Shown piece by piece: positions 17,430 through 26,149 of a stretch of 51,844 nt of DNA. Source of the DNA: Bradyrhizobium manausense (lineage in GTDB: Bacteria > Pseudomonadota > Alphaproteobacteria > Rhizobiales > Xanthobacteraceae); contig NZ_LJYG01000012.1 of the NCBI RefSeq assembly GCF_001440035.1, forward strand, positions 1 to 51,844, in the 5' to 3' direction. The notes under the pieces were generated by a model. The model was not told where the DNA came from, did no database searches, and saw only the letters and a list, made by a program, of their open reading frames with translations. The translations under genes and the position numbers were made by a program. Position 1 is the stretch's first letter, and each line of letters opens with the position of its first letter.

Positions 17430-18087
17430 CGTTCAACCAGCAATCCTGGCCCTTCTTGCGGTCACGGCCGGGCTCGGCTTGTTGCTCTTCGCGGTCGTCA
17501 CGACCACGGCGTTCATAAAGGTATCTGTCGTTCTTTTCCTCGTTCGGAATGCTCTTGGGACCCAGTCGATACCGCCGAACATCGTCTTATACGGCGCGGC
17601 ATTGATCCTCACCGCCTTCACCAGCGCCCCCGTCTTTGAGCAGAGCTACAATCGAATCGCCGATCTGCAGCTCCGCTATCAGACGCTCGAGGATTGGGTA
17701 AGTGCTGCGAAAGAGGGGCAGGAGCCGCTCCGAGGCTATCTCAAGAAGTTCACCAATGAAGATCAGCGAGGCTTCTTCCTGTCCTCGACCGAACGTGTCT
17801 GGCCAGAGGAGATGCGCGGCAAAGCCACAGCTGATGATTTTGTGATTCTCGTCCCGTCTTTTCTCATCTCAGAACTCAAGCGGGCCTTCGAAATTGGGTT
17901 TTTGCTCTATCTACCTTTCATCACGATCGATCTGATCGTAACGACAATCCTGATGGCCATGGGCATGTCAATGGTATCTCCGACAGTGATATCTGTCCCT
18001 TTCAAGCTCTTTCTATTCGTGGCGATCGATGGCTGGTCGCGTCTCATGCACGGGCTGGTGCTCAGCTACACAACACCGGGAGGTTGA
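17422..18087 (+). CDS. rhcR: RhcR, T3SS export-gate protein SctR
   Basis: SctR (FliP family) forms the pentameric core of the export gate in the inner membrane. The 221-aa protein has hydrophobic helices near residues 8-32 and 50-68. A periplasmic loop with [17 protein letters not shown] follows. The family stretch [20 protein letters not shown] precedes two closing helices ([28 protein letters not shown] then [13 protein letters not shown]). The start overlaps rhcQ. rhcS follows after 2 bp. It is complete and unbroken. Confidence 0.96.
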   Translation: MTDVQPAILALLAVTAGLGLLLFAVVTTTAFIKVSVVLFLVRNALGTQSIPPNIVLYGAALILTAFTSAPVFEQSYNRIADLQLRYQTLEDWVSAAKEGQEPLRGYLKKFTNEDQRGFFLSSTERVWPEEMRGKATADDFVILVPSFLISELKRAFEIGFLLYLPFITIDLIVTTILMAMGMSMVSPTVISVPFKLFLFVAIDGWSRLMHGLVLSYTTPGG

Positions 18088-18089
18088 GC

Positions 18090-18365
18090 ATGGACGACAC
18101 AACTATTCTCGCTCACATGAGCCGATCGCTCGTGCTTTTCATGATCTGGGTTCTGCCTCCACTCATTGCAGCGGCGGTTGCCGAAACCATCATCGGTATC
18201 CTCCAGGCGGCAACGCAGCTCCAGGACCAAACCTTGCCTCTGACTGTGAAGCTTCTCGTCGTCGTTGCGGTTATCGCTCTGTTTTCTCCGGTGCTGAGCG
18301 CCCCGCTCATCGAACAAGCCAAGCAGATCTTCACCGATTTTCCCGGACTCACGGCGAGTTACTAG
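18090..18365 (+). CDS. rhcS: RhcS, T3SS export-gate protein SctS
   Basis: SctS (FliQ family) is a small two-helix hairpin that wraps the SctR/SctT gate. The ATG at 18090 follows GGGAGGT; a TTG at 18084 overlapping the rhcR stop is less likely. The 91-aa protein has helices at about 12-38 ([20 protein letters not shown]) and 52-76, with the family segment [20 protein letters not shown] between. Spacing to rhcT is 11 bp. Confidence 0.95.
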   Translation: MDDTTILAHMSRSLVLFMIWVLPPLIAAAVAETIIGILQAATQLQDQTLPLTVKLLVVVAVIALFSPVLSAPLIEQAKQIFTDFPGLTASY

Positions 18366-18376
18366 CAGTCGTCGCG

Positions 18377-19198
18377 ATGTCTGACTTGTCAAGCGCGGAG
18401 ACGCAAGGCCTGATCCAGGCGGCAATCGAACTCATCGTTGCTGCCGGCCTTGGTGCGGCCCGTCCCGCGGGCATCATGCTGGTCCTTCCTGTATTTACGC
18501 GTTCGCAGATTGGCGCGCTGATCCGCGGTTGCCTGGCCGTTGCGATCGAACTACCGTACTTGGCGCAGATCGGCGATGGCTTGAAAGCGCTAGATCCGGA
18601 CACACGTCTGATCAAGATCACGCTACTGGGTTTGAAGGAGGCGTGTGTTGGCCTCGTGATCGGTGCGCTGCTCAGCATCCCGCTATGGAGCCTCCAGGCT
18701 GTCGGGGAAATCATCGATACCCAACGAGGCATCACCAGCGTGGTCGCGCCCGCAGATCCCGCGACACGCAGTCAGGCTTCGGCGACAGGACTGTTTCTCG
18801 GTATCACGGCGATCACCATCTTCGTCGTATCGGGAGGCCTGCAGACTATGATCAGCGTGCTTTATGGCAGCTATCTGATCTTGCCAGTGTATCAGTTCCG
18901 GCCCACGGTGAGCGTGCAAGGAACCATTGAATTGTTCGGCGTGATCGACGGCATCATACGTACCACAATTGTGGTCTCTGGGCCTGTGGTGGCTTTCCTG
19001 TTGCTTGTCGATATATCAGCGATGTTACTCCAACGCTTTGCGCCGCAATTCAACCCGAAGGACCTGTCGTTGACGATCAAGAATATCGGCTTTGCGATCG
19101 TCATGGTCACCTACACCGTCTTTCTCATCGAATACATGCAATCAGAGATCAGCCAGTCGAACCGCGAGTTGGAGAGGATCGAAAGGCGACTTAAATGA
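18377..19198 (+). CDS. rhcT: RhcT, T3SS export-gate protein SctT
   Basis: SctT (FliR family) completes the export gate with SctR and SctS. The start [11 protein letters not shown] at 18377 is chosen because the frame upstream overlaps rhcS entirely and does not fit the family. The 273-aa protein has about six hydrophobic helices ([60 protein letters not shown]). The conserved [11 protein letters not shown] lies near residues 114-124. The stop overlaps the rhcU ATG (ATGA). Confidence 0.95.
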   Translation: MSDLSSAETQGLIQAAIELIVAAGLGAARPAGIMLVLPVFTRSQIGALIRGCLAVAIELPYLAQIGDGLKALDPDTRLIKITLLGLKEACVGLVIGALLSIPLWSLQAVGEIIDTQRGITSVVAPADPATRSQASATGLFLGITAITIFVVSGGLQTMISVLYGSYLILPVYQFRPTVSVQGTIELFGVIDGIIRTTIVVSGPVVAFLLLVDISAMLLQRFAPQFNPKDLSLTIKNIGFAIVMVTYTVFLIEYMQSEISQSNRELERIERRLK

Positions 19199-20232
19199 GC
19201 GATACGAGCGAAGAGAAAACGCTCCCCCCCTCCGACAAGAAGCTAAACGATGCGCGCAAGAGAGGACAGGTTGCGCACAGTACCGACTTAGTGAGAGCCG
19301 TCAGCGTCTGCGCAGGTCTCGGCTATCTCTGGTTGGAAGCCAGTTCCATCCAGGACAAGTGCCATCAAGCGCTCATGCTAACTGACAAACTGCTGGATAA
19401 GCCGTTCGATGTTGCGGTCCAGCTGGCGCTGGGCGCCTTGCCCGAACTCGCTCTGGGAATCGTTGGCCCGTTCCTCGCAACTATTGTCGTCGGGGCAATT
19501 CTGACGACAGTCTTGGCCAATGGTGGAATGATCTTCTCCTTCGAGCCGGTAAAGCTGAAATTCGAGAACGTTGATCCCATACAGGGATTGAAGCGCATCG
19601 CGTCCATGCGTTCGCTCGTCGAGCTTGGGAAGACCCTGCTCAAAGCCATCGGCCTCGGTGCGATCTTCTTCTTTGTCGTTGTCGGTGCGTGGAAGACACT
19701 GGTCTATCTGCCGGCTTGCGGCATGGGCTGCTTCGGCTTCGTCTTCATGGAAGTCAAACTGTTGATCGGCATTGCCTGCGGTGCCTTTCTCATCGGCGGA
19801 TTGATCGATCTTCTCATCCAGCGCTGGTTGTTTTTGCGCAGCATGCGCATGACCGAGAGCGAGGCAAAGCGGGAGTCCAAGGAGCAGCAAGGTAATCCGG
19901 AGGTGAAACGGGAACACCGTCGGCTCCGTCGGGAGCAGGCGCGCGAGGCACCGCTCGGGGTGAATCGCGCAACATTGATCTTGACCGGGCAGGAGATGCT
20001 GGTCGGGGTACGCTACGTTCGTGGCGAAACCGGCGTGCCTGTCGTGGTTTGCCGCGGCGAGGGCGAAGCCGCTTCACGGCTCTTTGATGAGGCGCGGGCC
20101 CTTCATCTCACTATTGTCAATGACCACGCCGTGGTCCGTGAGCTGATTCGCAGCGCCAAGCTTGGTAACCCCATTCCAACCCAGTATTTCGAGTCTGTCG
20201 CAAGAGCTCTCCTTGCCGCCGGCCAAGTCTAG
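19195..20232 (+). CDS. rhcU: RhcU, T3SS specificity-switch protein SctU, without the NPTH motif
   Basis: SctU (FlhB family) carries four membrane helices and a cytoplasmic domain that normally cuts itself at Asn-Pro of NPTH to switch substrate class. Here the N-terminal [20 protein letters not shown], the helices (about 85-110, 150-172, 185-208) and the linker [20 protein letters not shown] are typical. At the cleavage position residues 259-274 read [16 protein letters not shown], so TGQE (264-267) replaces NPTH. The usual DNxxLAR region is also changed. The frame is intact over 345 aa, so this is substitution rather than decay. It is the last gene of the operon. Confidence 0.93.
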   Translation: MSDTSEEKTLPPSDKKLNDARKRGQVAHSTDLVRAVSVCAGLGYLWLEASSIQDKCHQALMLTDKLLDKPFDVAVQLALGALPELALGIVGPFLATIVVGAILTTVLANGGMIFSFEPVKLKFENVDPIQGLKRIASMRSLVELGKTLLKAIGLGAIFFFVVVGAWKTLVYLPACGMGCFGFVFMEVKLLIGIACGAFLIGGLIDLLIQRWLFLRSMRMTESEAKRESKEQQGNPEVKREHRRLRREQAREAPLGVNRATLILTGQEMLVGVRYVRGETGVPVVVCRGEGEAASRLFDEARALHLTIVNDHAVVRELIRSAKLGNPIPTQYFESVARALLAAGQV

Positions 20233-20273
20233 TCATCTTGTGAATGACATCGCATGACAGAAGGACGTCCTCG

Positions 20274-20939
20274 CTATTGAGACGGCTGTCCGGCCGTAGT
20301 GCCGGCTGACGTAAGATCTGATGGCGACTTGTTGTTAGCTGCCTGTCCCAAGTTGCTGTTATTGCCCGTCGCGAAGCTTTTGTACGTGGCAACTGGGATA
20401 GCCGCACGATTGCCGTCGCTCGGTATGACGGCCGGATTGCCAATCAAGTCACGGGGATCGTTGACCATGATAGCAAGGTTGGTGCGGATCGAGCAGCCAA
20501 GCGTCGGGTCGAAAGAATTGTCGTTCACTGACGGACCGACGATCGACATCGACGGACAGTCGGGAGGGTACGCCTCATACGTAATCGCCTCGATTCGCGC
20601 GGCAAAGCGATCGCGCCGGGTAATGAGTGGGCCGTACAGGCGGATATTGTGAGGGTCAACCCCCATTGCGCGGGCCTCACGGGCTATCTGCACTCCGAGC
20701 TGAGGTGGGCCGGCAATGTTGAGATGGAGCGCGTCACGCCGACCGCGACTTGTAGTCACTATGAACTCCCGCAGACGCTGCCGTTCGGCCCCTCGAAGGC
20801 TCTGTAACAGTAAAACGTTCTTCTCCTCTTGAACCAGGGTCGCTTGCGCAGCCGGATCGACAGAGGTCGGTGCAGTGCTTGTGCAGCCGGCTAGACCCGC
20901 CGCGAGAGCGATTAGGGGGCATACGATGCGAAAGGTCAT
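20274..20939 (-). CDS. CpaD-like lipoprotein of the T3SS locus (Y4xK-like)
   Basis: The protein starts MTFRIVCPLIALAAGLAGC at 20939, after GAGGATCAGCC, so it is a lipoprotein acylated at C19. The body resembles CpaD, the pilus-assembly lipoprotein of Tad/Flp systems: a HLNIAGPPQLGVQIAREARA stretch and SFDPTLGCSIRTNLAIMVND followed by PRDLIGNP. In rhizobia a gene of this kind (y4xK) follows rhcC2. It probably helps place or stabilise the secretin, as CpaD does for CpaC. It starts 10 bp after rhcC2 and converges with rhcU. Confidence 0.8.
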   Translation of the reverse strand: MTFRIVCPLIALAAGLAGCTSTAPTSVDPAAQATLVQEEKNVLLLQSLRGAERQRLREFIVTTSRGRRDALHLNIAGPPQLGVQIAREARAMGVDPHNIRLYGPLITRRDRFAARIEAITYEAYPPDCPSMSIVGPSVNDNSFDPTLGCSIRTNLAIMVNDPRDLIGNPAVIPSDGNRAAIPVATYKSFATGNNSNLGQAANNKSPSDLTSAGTTAGQPSQ

Positions 20940-20949
20940 TGGCTGATCC

Positions 20950-22434
20950 TCATTCGGTGTTGTCGCCGGCGCCCCTAGTCGCGCTCGGTACGCTGGTGGC
21001 GGGAGCACTGCGACCCGGCGGCCGAGTTGCCAAATGGTTCGTCATAGTGCGCGCGAGATCTGAGGGCGGTGCGACGCGGTCAGTGGGGGCACTCATCGGC
21101 CGCGTGTTCGATCTTGGCCGCACGACGTAAGGCGTCACGATAATCACGAGTTCCGTCTCCTCCCGTTGAAACTGGGACGAGCGAAACAGCGCACCAAGAA
21201 TCGGTATGTCGCCGAGCCAAGGGAAAGTCGTGATGTCAGTGTTGAAGTTACGCCGGATTAGCCCACCGATTGCAAAGCTTTGGCCGCTTGCGAGTTCGAC
21301 GACCGTATTGGCACGTCGGGTGGAGAGAGCCGGCACGGAAATGCCGTTAACGGTGACAGCGCCTTGTGACGATAGTTCACTGACTTCAGGCTTCACGCGG
21401 ATATTGATCTGATTATTGCTAAGAACGGTTGGCACGAACTCCAGGCTAACGCCGAAGTGGCGGAACTCGACGGAAACCTGCCGATTGTCCTGCAAGACCG
21501 GAATAGGAAATTCGCCGCCGGCCAGGAAGCTTGCCGATTCGCCGGACATTGCGGTCAGGCTCGGTTCAGCAAGGACGGAAGCGAGGTGTTCGCTGGCCAG
21601 TGCGTCGAGTACAGCGCTGACGTTGACACCGCCAGCGTTGAATCCAATCCTCGCCGTACCGCCGCCCTGCGCGGCGCCGCCACCTCCACCGCTGCCACTG
21701 ACCAAGCCGAGGGTGAAGGGACCAGCTTGACCGAATGCGGAGAGGTTGACTCCGAGCTCCTTCATGGCGCTCCGGGAGACCTCGGCCACGCGCACGCTCA
21801 AATTGACCTGCAGGGATCCAGCCACCTGGATCTTATTAAGGACAAGTGCACCCGAACCGAGAAACTGCTCGGTGACTTTCACGGCGCTGTCAACGATCTC
21901 AGCATTGGGTGCCGTGCCGCTAAGGATGGCGCCGCGCGGGGTATAGCTGGCTTGGATCGGATAGTCGCCGACCTGGGCTTTCAGCGTGGCGCGCAGATCC
22001 TCGATCGGCTGCGAAACGACAACGCGTAGCTCAGCAAGAGCCTCCCCGTTCTCGTTCAGTGCGAACAGGCTGGTCCGTCCCGATTTCTTGCCAAAAACGA
22101 AAACGGTCTTGTTCGACGGTGCCTGATAATCCGCGATCGCAGGATCGGCGACAAAGACGCTCGCGGCTGGCGCGGGCAGATGAATTGTCTTACCAATCGA
22201 AGGGGAAAGGTTCAGTGTCCCGGTTATGGCATCAGGGACCGGACGTGGCGTTCCTCCTCCATTATCGCCCTTGATCTGGGCCACGGCCGTAAGTGGGGAT
22301 AGCAGAACGACCGCGCACAAAAGATGCGACAGATAAGGCAGAAAGCTCGACGAGAAGGCGTTGGCAACGATCGGTCCACCATTGGCGCTAGCATGCTTGT
22401 CAAGAATGACGTTCAAGATGGTCTTTTCTTTCAA
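20950..22434 (-). CDS. rhcC2: RhcC2, pore-forming secretin of the T3SS (CpaC-like)
   Basis: This 494-aa protein provides the outer-membrane pore that RhcC1 lacks. After a long hydrophobic leader (to about 53) come a CpaC-type N-terminal domain (GKTIHLPAPAASVFVADPAI, NKTVFVFGKKSGRTSLFAL) and a BON-like domain. The secretin core has VRVAEVSRSAMKELGVNLSA, ALASEHLASVLAEPSLTAMS and SFAIGGLIRR, then PWLGDIPILGALFRSSQFQ and TELVIIVTPYVV. A glycine-rich loop lies near 255-268. The core resembles CpaC of Tad pili more than classical SctC. The start appears to be TTG 22434, 10 bp after the ttsI stop; no good ATG exists. Confidence 0.9.
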   Translation of the reverse strand: MKEKTILNVILDKHASANGGPIVANAFSSSFLPYLSHLLCAVVLLSPLTAVAQIKGDNGGGTPRPVPDAITGTLNLSPSIGKTIHLPAPAASVFVADPAIADYQAPSNKTVFVFGKKSGRTSLFALNENGEALAELRVVVSQPIEDLRATLKAQVGDYPIQASYTPRGAILSGTAPNAEIVDSAVKVTEQFLGSGALVLNKIQVAGSLQVNLSVRVAEVSRSAMKELGVNLSAFGQAGPFTLGLVSGSGGGGGAAQGGGTARIGFNAGGVNVSAVLDALASEHLASVLAEPSLTAMSGESASFLAGGEFPIPVLQDNRQVSVEFRHFGVSLEFVPTVLSNNQINIRVKPEVSELSSQGAVTVNGISVPALSTRRANTVVELASGQSFAIGGLIRRNFNTDITTFPWLGDIPILGALFRSSQFQREETELVIIVTPYVVRPRSNTRPMSAPTDRVAPPSDLARTMTNHLATRPPGRSAPATSVPSATRGAGDNTE

Positions 22435-22444
22435 GTTCGATTGA

Positions 22445-23134
22445 CTACGCGGCCGAGGCCGCGGATTTCAATTCAAGGACGTAGCCGATCCCGCGCGCGG
22501 TCTTTATCCGCAACGTTGCACCGGACTGGCTCAAATGACCACGTAACCGATAGATTCCGACCTCAAGCGCGTTCGTCGAGACTTCGTTGTCAAATGCATA
22601 GAGCCCATCCTCCAATGCCGCGCGCGCCACGGTACGCCCTGCACGGCTGAGCAAATGTTCAAGAATGCACACTTCGCGGCGCGCAATCTTCAGCGGCCGG
22701 CCATTGACGGATGCTTGCCGACCAACCGGATCGAATCTCAAGTTTCCAAAGGTAACGACGGGCGACGTCATTTGCGTGGCTCGGCGCAGAGCGGCGCGCA
22801 TCCGGGCGATGAGTTCATCAGGAGACACGGGTTTGGGCAGGAAGTCGTCCGCACCGCCATTGAAAATCGCGATCCGCCTACCGAGCTCGTTAAGGCTGCT
22901 CATCATCACCGCCGGCATCGAATACCCGTCGCGCCTCAACTGCTTCAGCCACTCCAAACCGTCTCCGTCCGGCAGGACTAACTCGAGGAGGAGGATGTCA
23001 TAGCGGGCACAGCCAAAGGCGGCGGCTGCCTCATCGAGCGTACACGCTAGATCAACGGCAAAACCACAATCCGAGAGCGCTTGGTGTACAACACGCGCTG
23101 GGTCCGTCTCATGATCAACCAGTAGCGTTCGCAT
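22445..23134 (-). CDS. ttsI: TtsI, response-regulator-type activator of the T3SS
   Basis: TtsI binds tts boxes and turns on the T3SS regulon. The ATG at 23134 follows GAGGGGATGAA; 229 aa result. The receiver domain keeps D7, the T/S region and K101 but has Glu51 (ILLLELVLPDGDG) where the phosphorylated Asp should be. This matches what is described for TtsI and suggests activity without a kinase. The C-terminal half is an OmpR-type winged helix (LKIARREVCILEHLLSRAGR, STNALEVGIYRLRGHL, RIKTARGIGYVLE). A nod box lies about 320 bp upstream. It heads the operon with rhcC2. Confidence 0.95.
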   Translation of the reverse strand: MRTLLVDHETDPARVVHQALSDCGFAVDLACTLDEAAAAFGCARYDILLLELVLPDGDGLEWLKQLRRDGYSMPAVMMSSLNELGRRIAIFNGGADDFLPKPVSPDELIARMRAALRRATQMTSPVVTFGNLRFDPVGRQASVNGRPLKIARREVCILEHLLSRAGRTVARAALEDGLYAFDNEVSTNALEVGIYRLRGHLSQSGATLRIKTARGIGYVLELKSAASAA

Positions 23135-23457
23135 TTCATCCCCTCTTCTCAAGTCATGCCAAAACCACCGAGCACGTCATCCCGAACGTCACCCGAGCGA
23201 AATTGAAAAGTCCGGCTTGCCCGTAAACCTTGGCAGCCGGAATAGATGAAGAAGAGCAGTGCCAGCCAATCGAACACTTGATCCGATCCATTGTCAGTTC
23301 GATTCGCAATTTCGATCTCCCGGTGTGGCTCGAATGCATCTTGGTGACGTCCAATCTGGTCTTGCCACAGGGGCTTAGGCGGCAATCAATCAAATGCATC
23401 GAGTGGCAGCACCCTCGCTTTTGGCTACGACAATTTGGGAGTTTGTCACCAACATCA

Positions 23458-23504
23458 TGAGGTATGATTGCGAGAGCACGATTGGTGAAATCGATTTTTT
23501 GGAT
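23458..23504 (-). promoter_or_regulatory. nod box upstream of ttsI
   Basis: On the minus strand the site begins ATCCAAAAAATCGATTTCAC and continues CAATC with AT-rich matches further down. This is close to the nod-box consensus ATCCAAACAATCGATTTTAC with CAATC. NodD with plant flavonoids is expected to act here and switch on ttsI, about 320 bp downstream. No other nod box was seen in the window. Confidence 0.9.
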
Positions 23505-24777
23505 GAAATGCATTTACATTTCGGATCGGTGACATGCGTTCCCGGAGTCTTGATTTAAATCTCCCCATTGCGGTTGATGCCCTGATGAGCGAGCGCAGCT
23601 TACTGCGGCTGTTTCGATGGCAGACGAGCGATGATGTAGGTGATGTGCATCGCCGCCCGCCCAATTTGCCAGCCTCTCGCGGGTGATAGACGTTCCGCGC
23701 TGAACCAGCGGACTCACCCATTCGGCCTTGAGCCGAGACGGCGAGCGGCTAGATCCTGTTGAAAGTCTCGATCGCCGCGCAGACGATCTGTCGTCACATC
23801 TGCAGGCCCCAAAGTTGCTCAATCCTTATCGCGCCGCTATCCCATGCCTCTGGCTGCGAAGCACAGGCCCCTCGATAGGTGCCGAACGCCGGCAGGCCAG
23901 ACCTTCAGTCACTTCCGATGGGATGGCGACGGTGCACCCGCCGGGCGCGCCGAACGACTTGCGGGCACATCCCGCATCGGCGTTGTGAAGCATGCGCCTT
24001 GGGCGGCTTAGCCGGCCGCATTGCACCGATTCTGATGAGCGGCCGCGAACCGGATGGATATCGAGCGTTGATGGTGCCGCTCGCTCATCCGGGGACGACG
24101 ATGCGAAGACAACGGGCCCCGGCGTCGAACCACTACGCCTGCTCCAGCCGTAAGTGGGCCGAAGCTGACACACTGTCAGCGGTGCATAAACCACACTGGG
24201 GGGTGGAGTGTATTTGTCGAGGAGCGTGACGGGATGAAGCGAGGCGAGCTTGGGGTTTTGAGACATTCTGTCTGGCTTGAAGTTTTGGGGCGACCGGAGA
24301 GGGGCGCGACCTTTTCCGGAAAACGTGCGACACTTGTTCGGAATCCTACAATCTGACGCAATGTACGATTCAAGTCCTTTTGAGCGTTCATAGTTAGAAT
24401 AGATCAAACCAGCTGGTCTTGGATCGAACCAGAGGAGCCTTCTTTCGCGCCGCTAGGCATCACAGTTCCCTCTCGCCTCAGTGGAGACGGACAACGGGCC
24501 GTGATGTGCTTCAACACGGATCAGCCAGCTTACAAACGGCGTCAATCTTGACGTGCCCGATCGGTGCCCTTGCCATCGCAAATCCGGTAACCGCATTCGC
24601 GCGCGACCGAATTGGGGACGTGGTCACACGATCAGGTGATGATTGTGATCCGGTCGGATCGTTGGGCGATCGCTGATATACCTGATCCCAAGCATCCGGG
24701 GAGAATCCCAGCAGGCCTGCGGCTCGCGAAGGTTGCCTGTTTGGAGCTAGCGTTCTTACGAGACGCCGCCCGCGCGG
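23505..24777. other. Long gene-poor stretch with possible transposase scraps
   Basis: A minus-strand frame near 23640-23740 reads SPLVQRGTSITRERLANWAG, resembling the LDRSTLADWVG part of IS66-family transposases, but it is short and broken. Around 24200-24400 a frame with HPVTLLDKYTPPPSVV looks like other element debris. No gene with a start, ribosome site and coherent codon use is visible. Confidence 0.35.
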
Positions 24778-25200
24778 TCAGCCGAGAGGTCGGGTTGGCC
24801 TGAAATGGAAACCGCTCGGAGTGAACCGCCTGGCCACGGCACGCACGTCGCGTTCGCCTGTTTCGAGCGCGATCTTCTGGGCGAGCATGACGTCTCCGAT
24901 CGGCAGAGCGCCGGCCGGCGAGAAACATAACCCCTCGCCCGGGCAGCCTCTTTCGTCGATCTCGCATACGTTCACCGAGGCCCCCAGGTGGATCCTATAG
25001 CGCTGTCCGGTGTCACTTCCGACGACCTCGAAGTAGCCCTTTTGGACAAACTGCTCCCGCTGCACCGGCGACAGCCATTGCTGCAAGAGGCACAGCGACC
25101 GACCCTCCGGCGTCCGCTCGGCGCCGTGCCTGATGATAAGGGCCCGCATCGCGCGCATCCGAGAACGGCCGCCCGGCGGCATCGATCGGAAGCCGAACAT
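24778..25200 (-). CDS. Hypothetical protein, 140 aa
   Basis: Family not recognised. The protein is soluble with a basic N-terminal part and the segment LLQQWLSPVQREQFVQKGYF, then EVVGSDTGQRYRIHLG. Four cysteines occur in NVCEIDERGCPGEGLCF and earlier (C38), spaced like a possible metal or disulfide site. The end repeats an RRFTPSGFHFRP theme. The start at 25200 is not sure: an ATG ten codons or so later (MRAMRALIIRHG) is also possible. It lies 15 bp after the gene at 25216-25437, in one transcription unit. Confidence 0.65.
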   Translation of the reverse strand: MFGFRSMPPGGRSRMRAMRALIIRHGAERTPEGRSLCLLQQWLSPVQREQFVQKGYFEVVGSDTGQRYRIHLGASVNVCEIDERGCPGEGLCFSPAGALPIGDVMLAQKIALETGERDVRAVARRFTPSGFHFRPTRPLG

Positions 25201-25215
25201 GGCAGGAATGCCGAC

Positions 25216-25437
25216 TTAGCCGCCAACCAGCCTGGGGAAGAAAACGGTTTCTTCCGCGTTTGGGTCGAACGATCGGATCTGTGAGACCTGACCTGGACCG
25301 GTCCGGACCGCTGCGGTGAAACCGATATTCGTCAGCTCGTAGAACCGCTGCTTCGCCTTCGCCAGTTCTTGTGCGTCGTCGGCGTTGAAAGGATGACGGC
25401 TGTCGCCGGTGTGGTCCATCACGATCTGGATTGCCAT
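25216..25437 (-). CDS. Small hypothetical protein, 73 aa
   Basis: Family not recognised. The start MAIQIVMDHTGDSRHPFNA at 25437 is fixed by GAGGAGGGCGATT just upstream. The N-terminal DHTGDSRHPF is followed by a helix with alternating charge (AQELAKAKQRFYELTNIGFT), then a strand-rich end. No membrane segment. It is first in a two-gene unit with the 140-aa gene downstream. Confidence 0.7.
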   Translation of the reverse strand: MAIQIVMDHTGDSRHPFNADDAQELAKAKQRFYELTNIGFTAAVRTGPGQVSQIRSFDPNAEETVFFPRLVGG

Positions 25438-25975
25438 AATCGCCCTCCTCGGATTGCTGATAGCCATAGAGCCTCGATCCAGTATCTGGTCCAGAGTCGT
25501 GAATTTTCAAGGGAGGAGTATTCCAACGCAGTTGCCGATGTTCTGCTGATCGCAGCGGCCAAGGACGCGCGCACGCACCGTAAACAGCGGCAGCACGGAA
25601 ATGGAAGAAGGGGTGCGCTTTCCAACTTGAGAACGTGCGCACGTTCACGGAAGGTATTGAGCTTAGTCTGCGCAAAAAAAGCACCAGCTGTGGGACTGAA
25701 GCCGTCTTTCCCAACGACCGCTTCCGATATTGGGGGGCTTTTAGGTTCGGAAGAGCGTCTTCATTCTGCGCTGCGCATTTCGAGCCGACAATTTTCGAGC
25801 CGATGCACTCAAGAATAAGAGTAAGACGATTGCGCTGTCATCATTTGCCAGTCAAGCACCGAGCTATCACTCGTCGTTCAATCTGCGAGTCTTTCCGCAC
25901 AAACAGCGGCTTATGGAAAACAAGGCCCGAAGGGAGGTTCGCAGTGGGGAAGGTGCGACGCTTGCGCGCGATGGG
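25438..25975. other. Intergenic region up to the IS5 element
   Basis: It must carry the promoter of the two-gene unit (25437-24778). No nod, tts or sigma-54 site was seen, and no gene is supported. Confidence 0.35.
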
Positions 25976-26049
25976 TTCGCTGTTGTCCGTGAAGAGCGGC
26001 TAAGCGATTGAGCTGGGATCGCATTATTCGTTGTGGCCAGTTTTGGGAT

Positions 26050-26087
26050 TGCAGGGTTTTGATGCTTCGAGCATCGGAACCCTGCAA
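26050..26087 (+). other. Stem-loop inside the IS5 element, upstream of the transposase
   Basis: TTGCAGGGTT pairs with AACCCTGCAA, and GATGC with GCATC around a TTCG-type loop, giving a nearly continuous hairpin of about 16 bp. The same structure is present in the left copy. Such terminal hairpins in IS elements often stop outside transcription from reaching the transposase gene; that role is inference here. Confidence 0.75.
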
Positions 26088-26149
26088 TTTCGTTTTGAGG
26101 ATTCCATCGAATCGCCAGTCATGATTCCGTCCTCGCATCGGAGGTGGCG

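Noticed and set aside
18029..18376. N-terminal extension of RhcT
   Set aside because: It overlaps all of rhcS and part of rhcR in another frame and does not fit SctT; the start at 18377 gives the usual length.
24150..24180. GTCAGCTTCGGCC as a tts box
   Set aside because: The TCGnnAGCT half is missing; only the first seven bases match.
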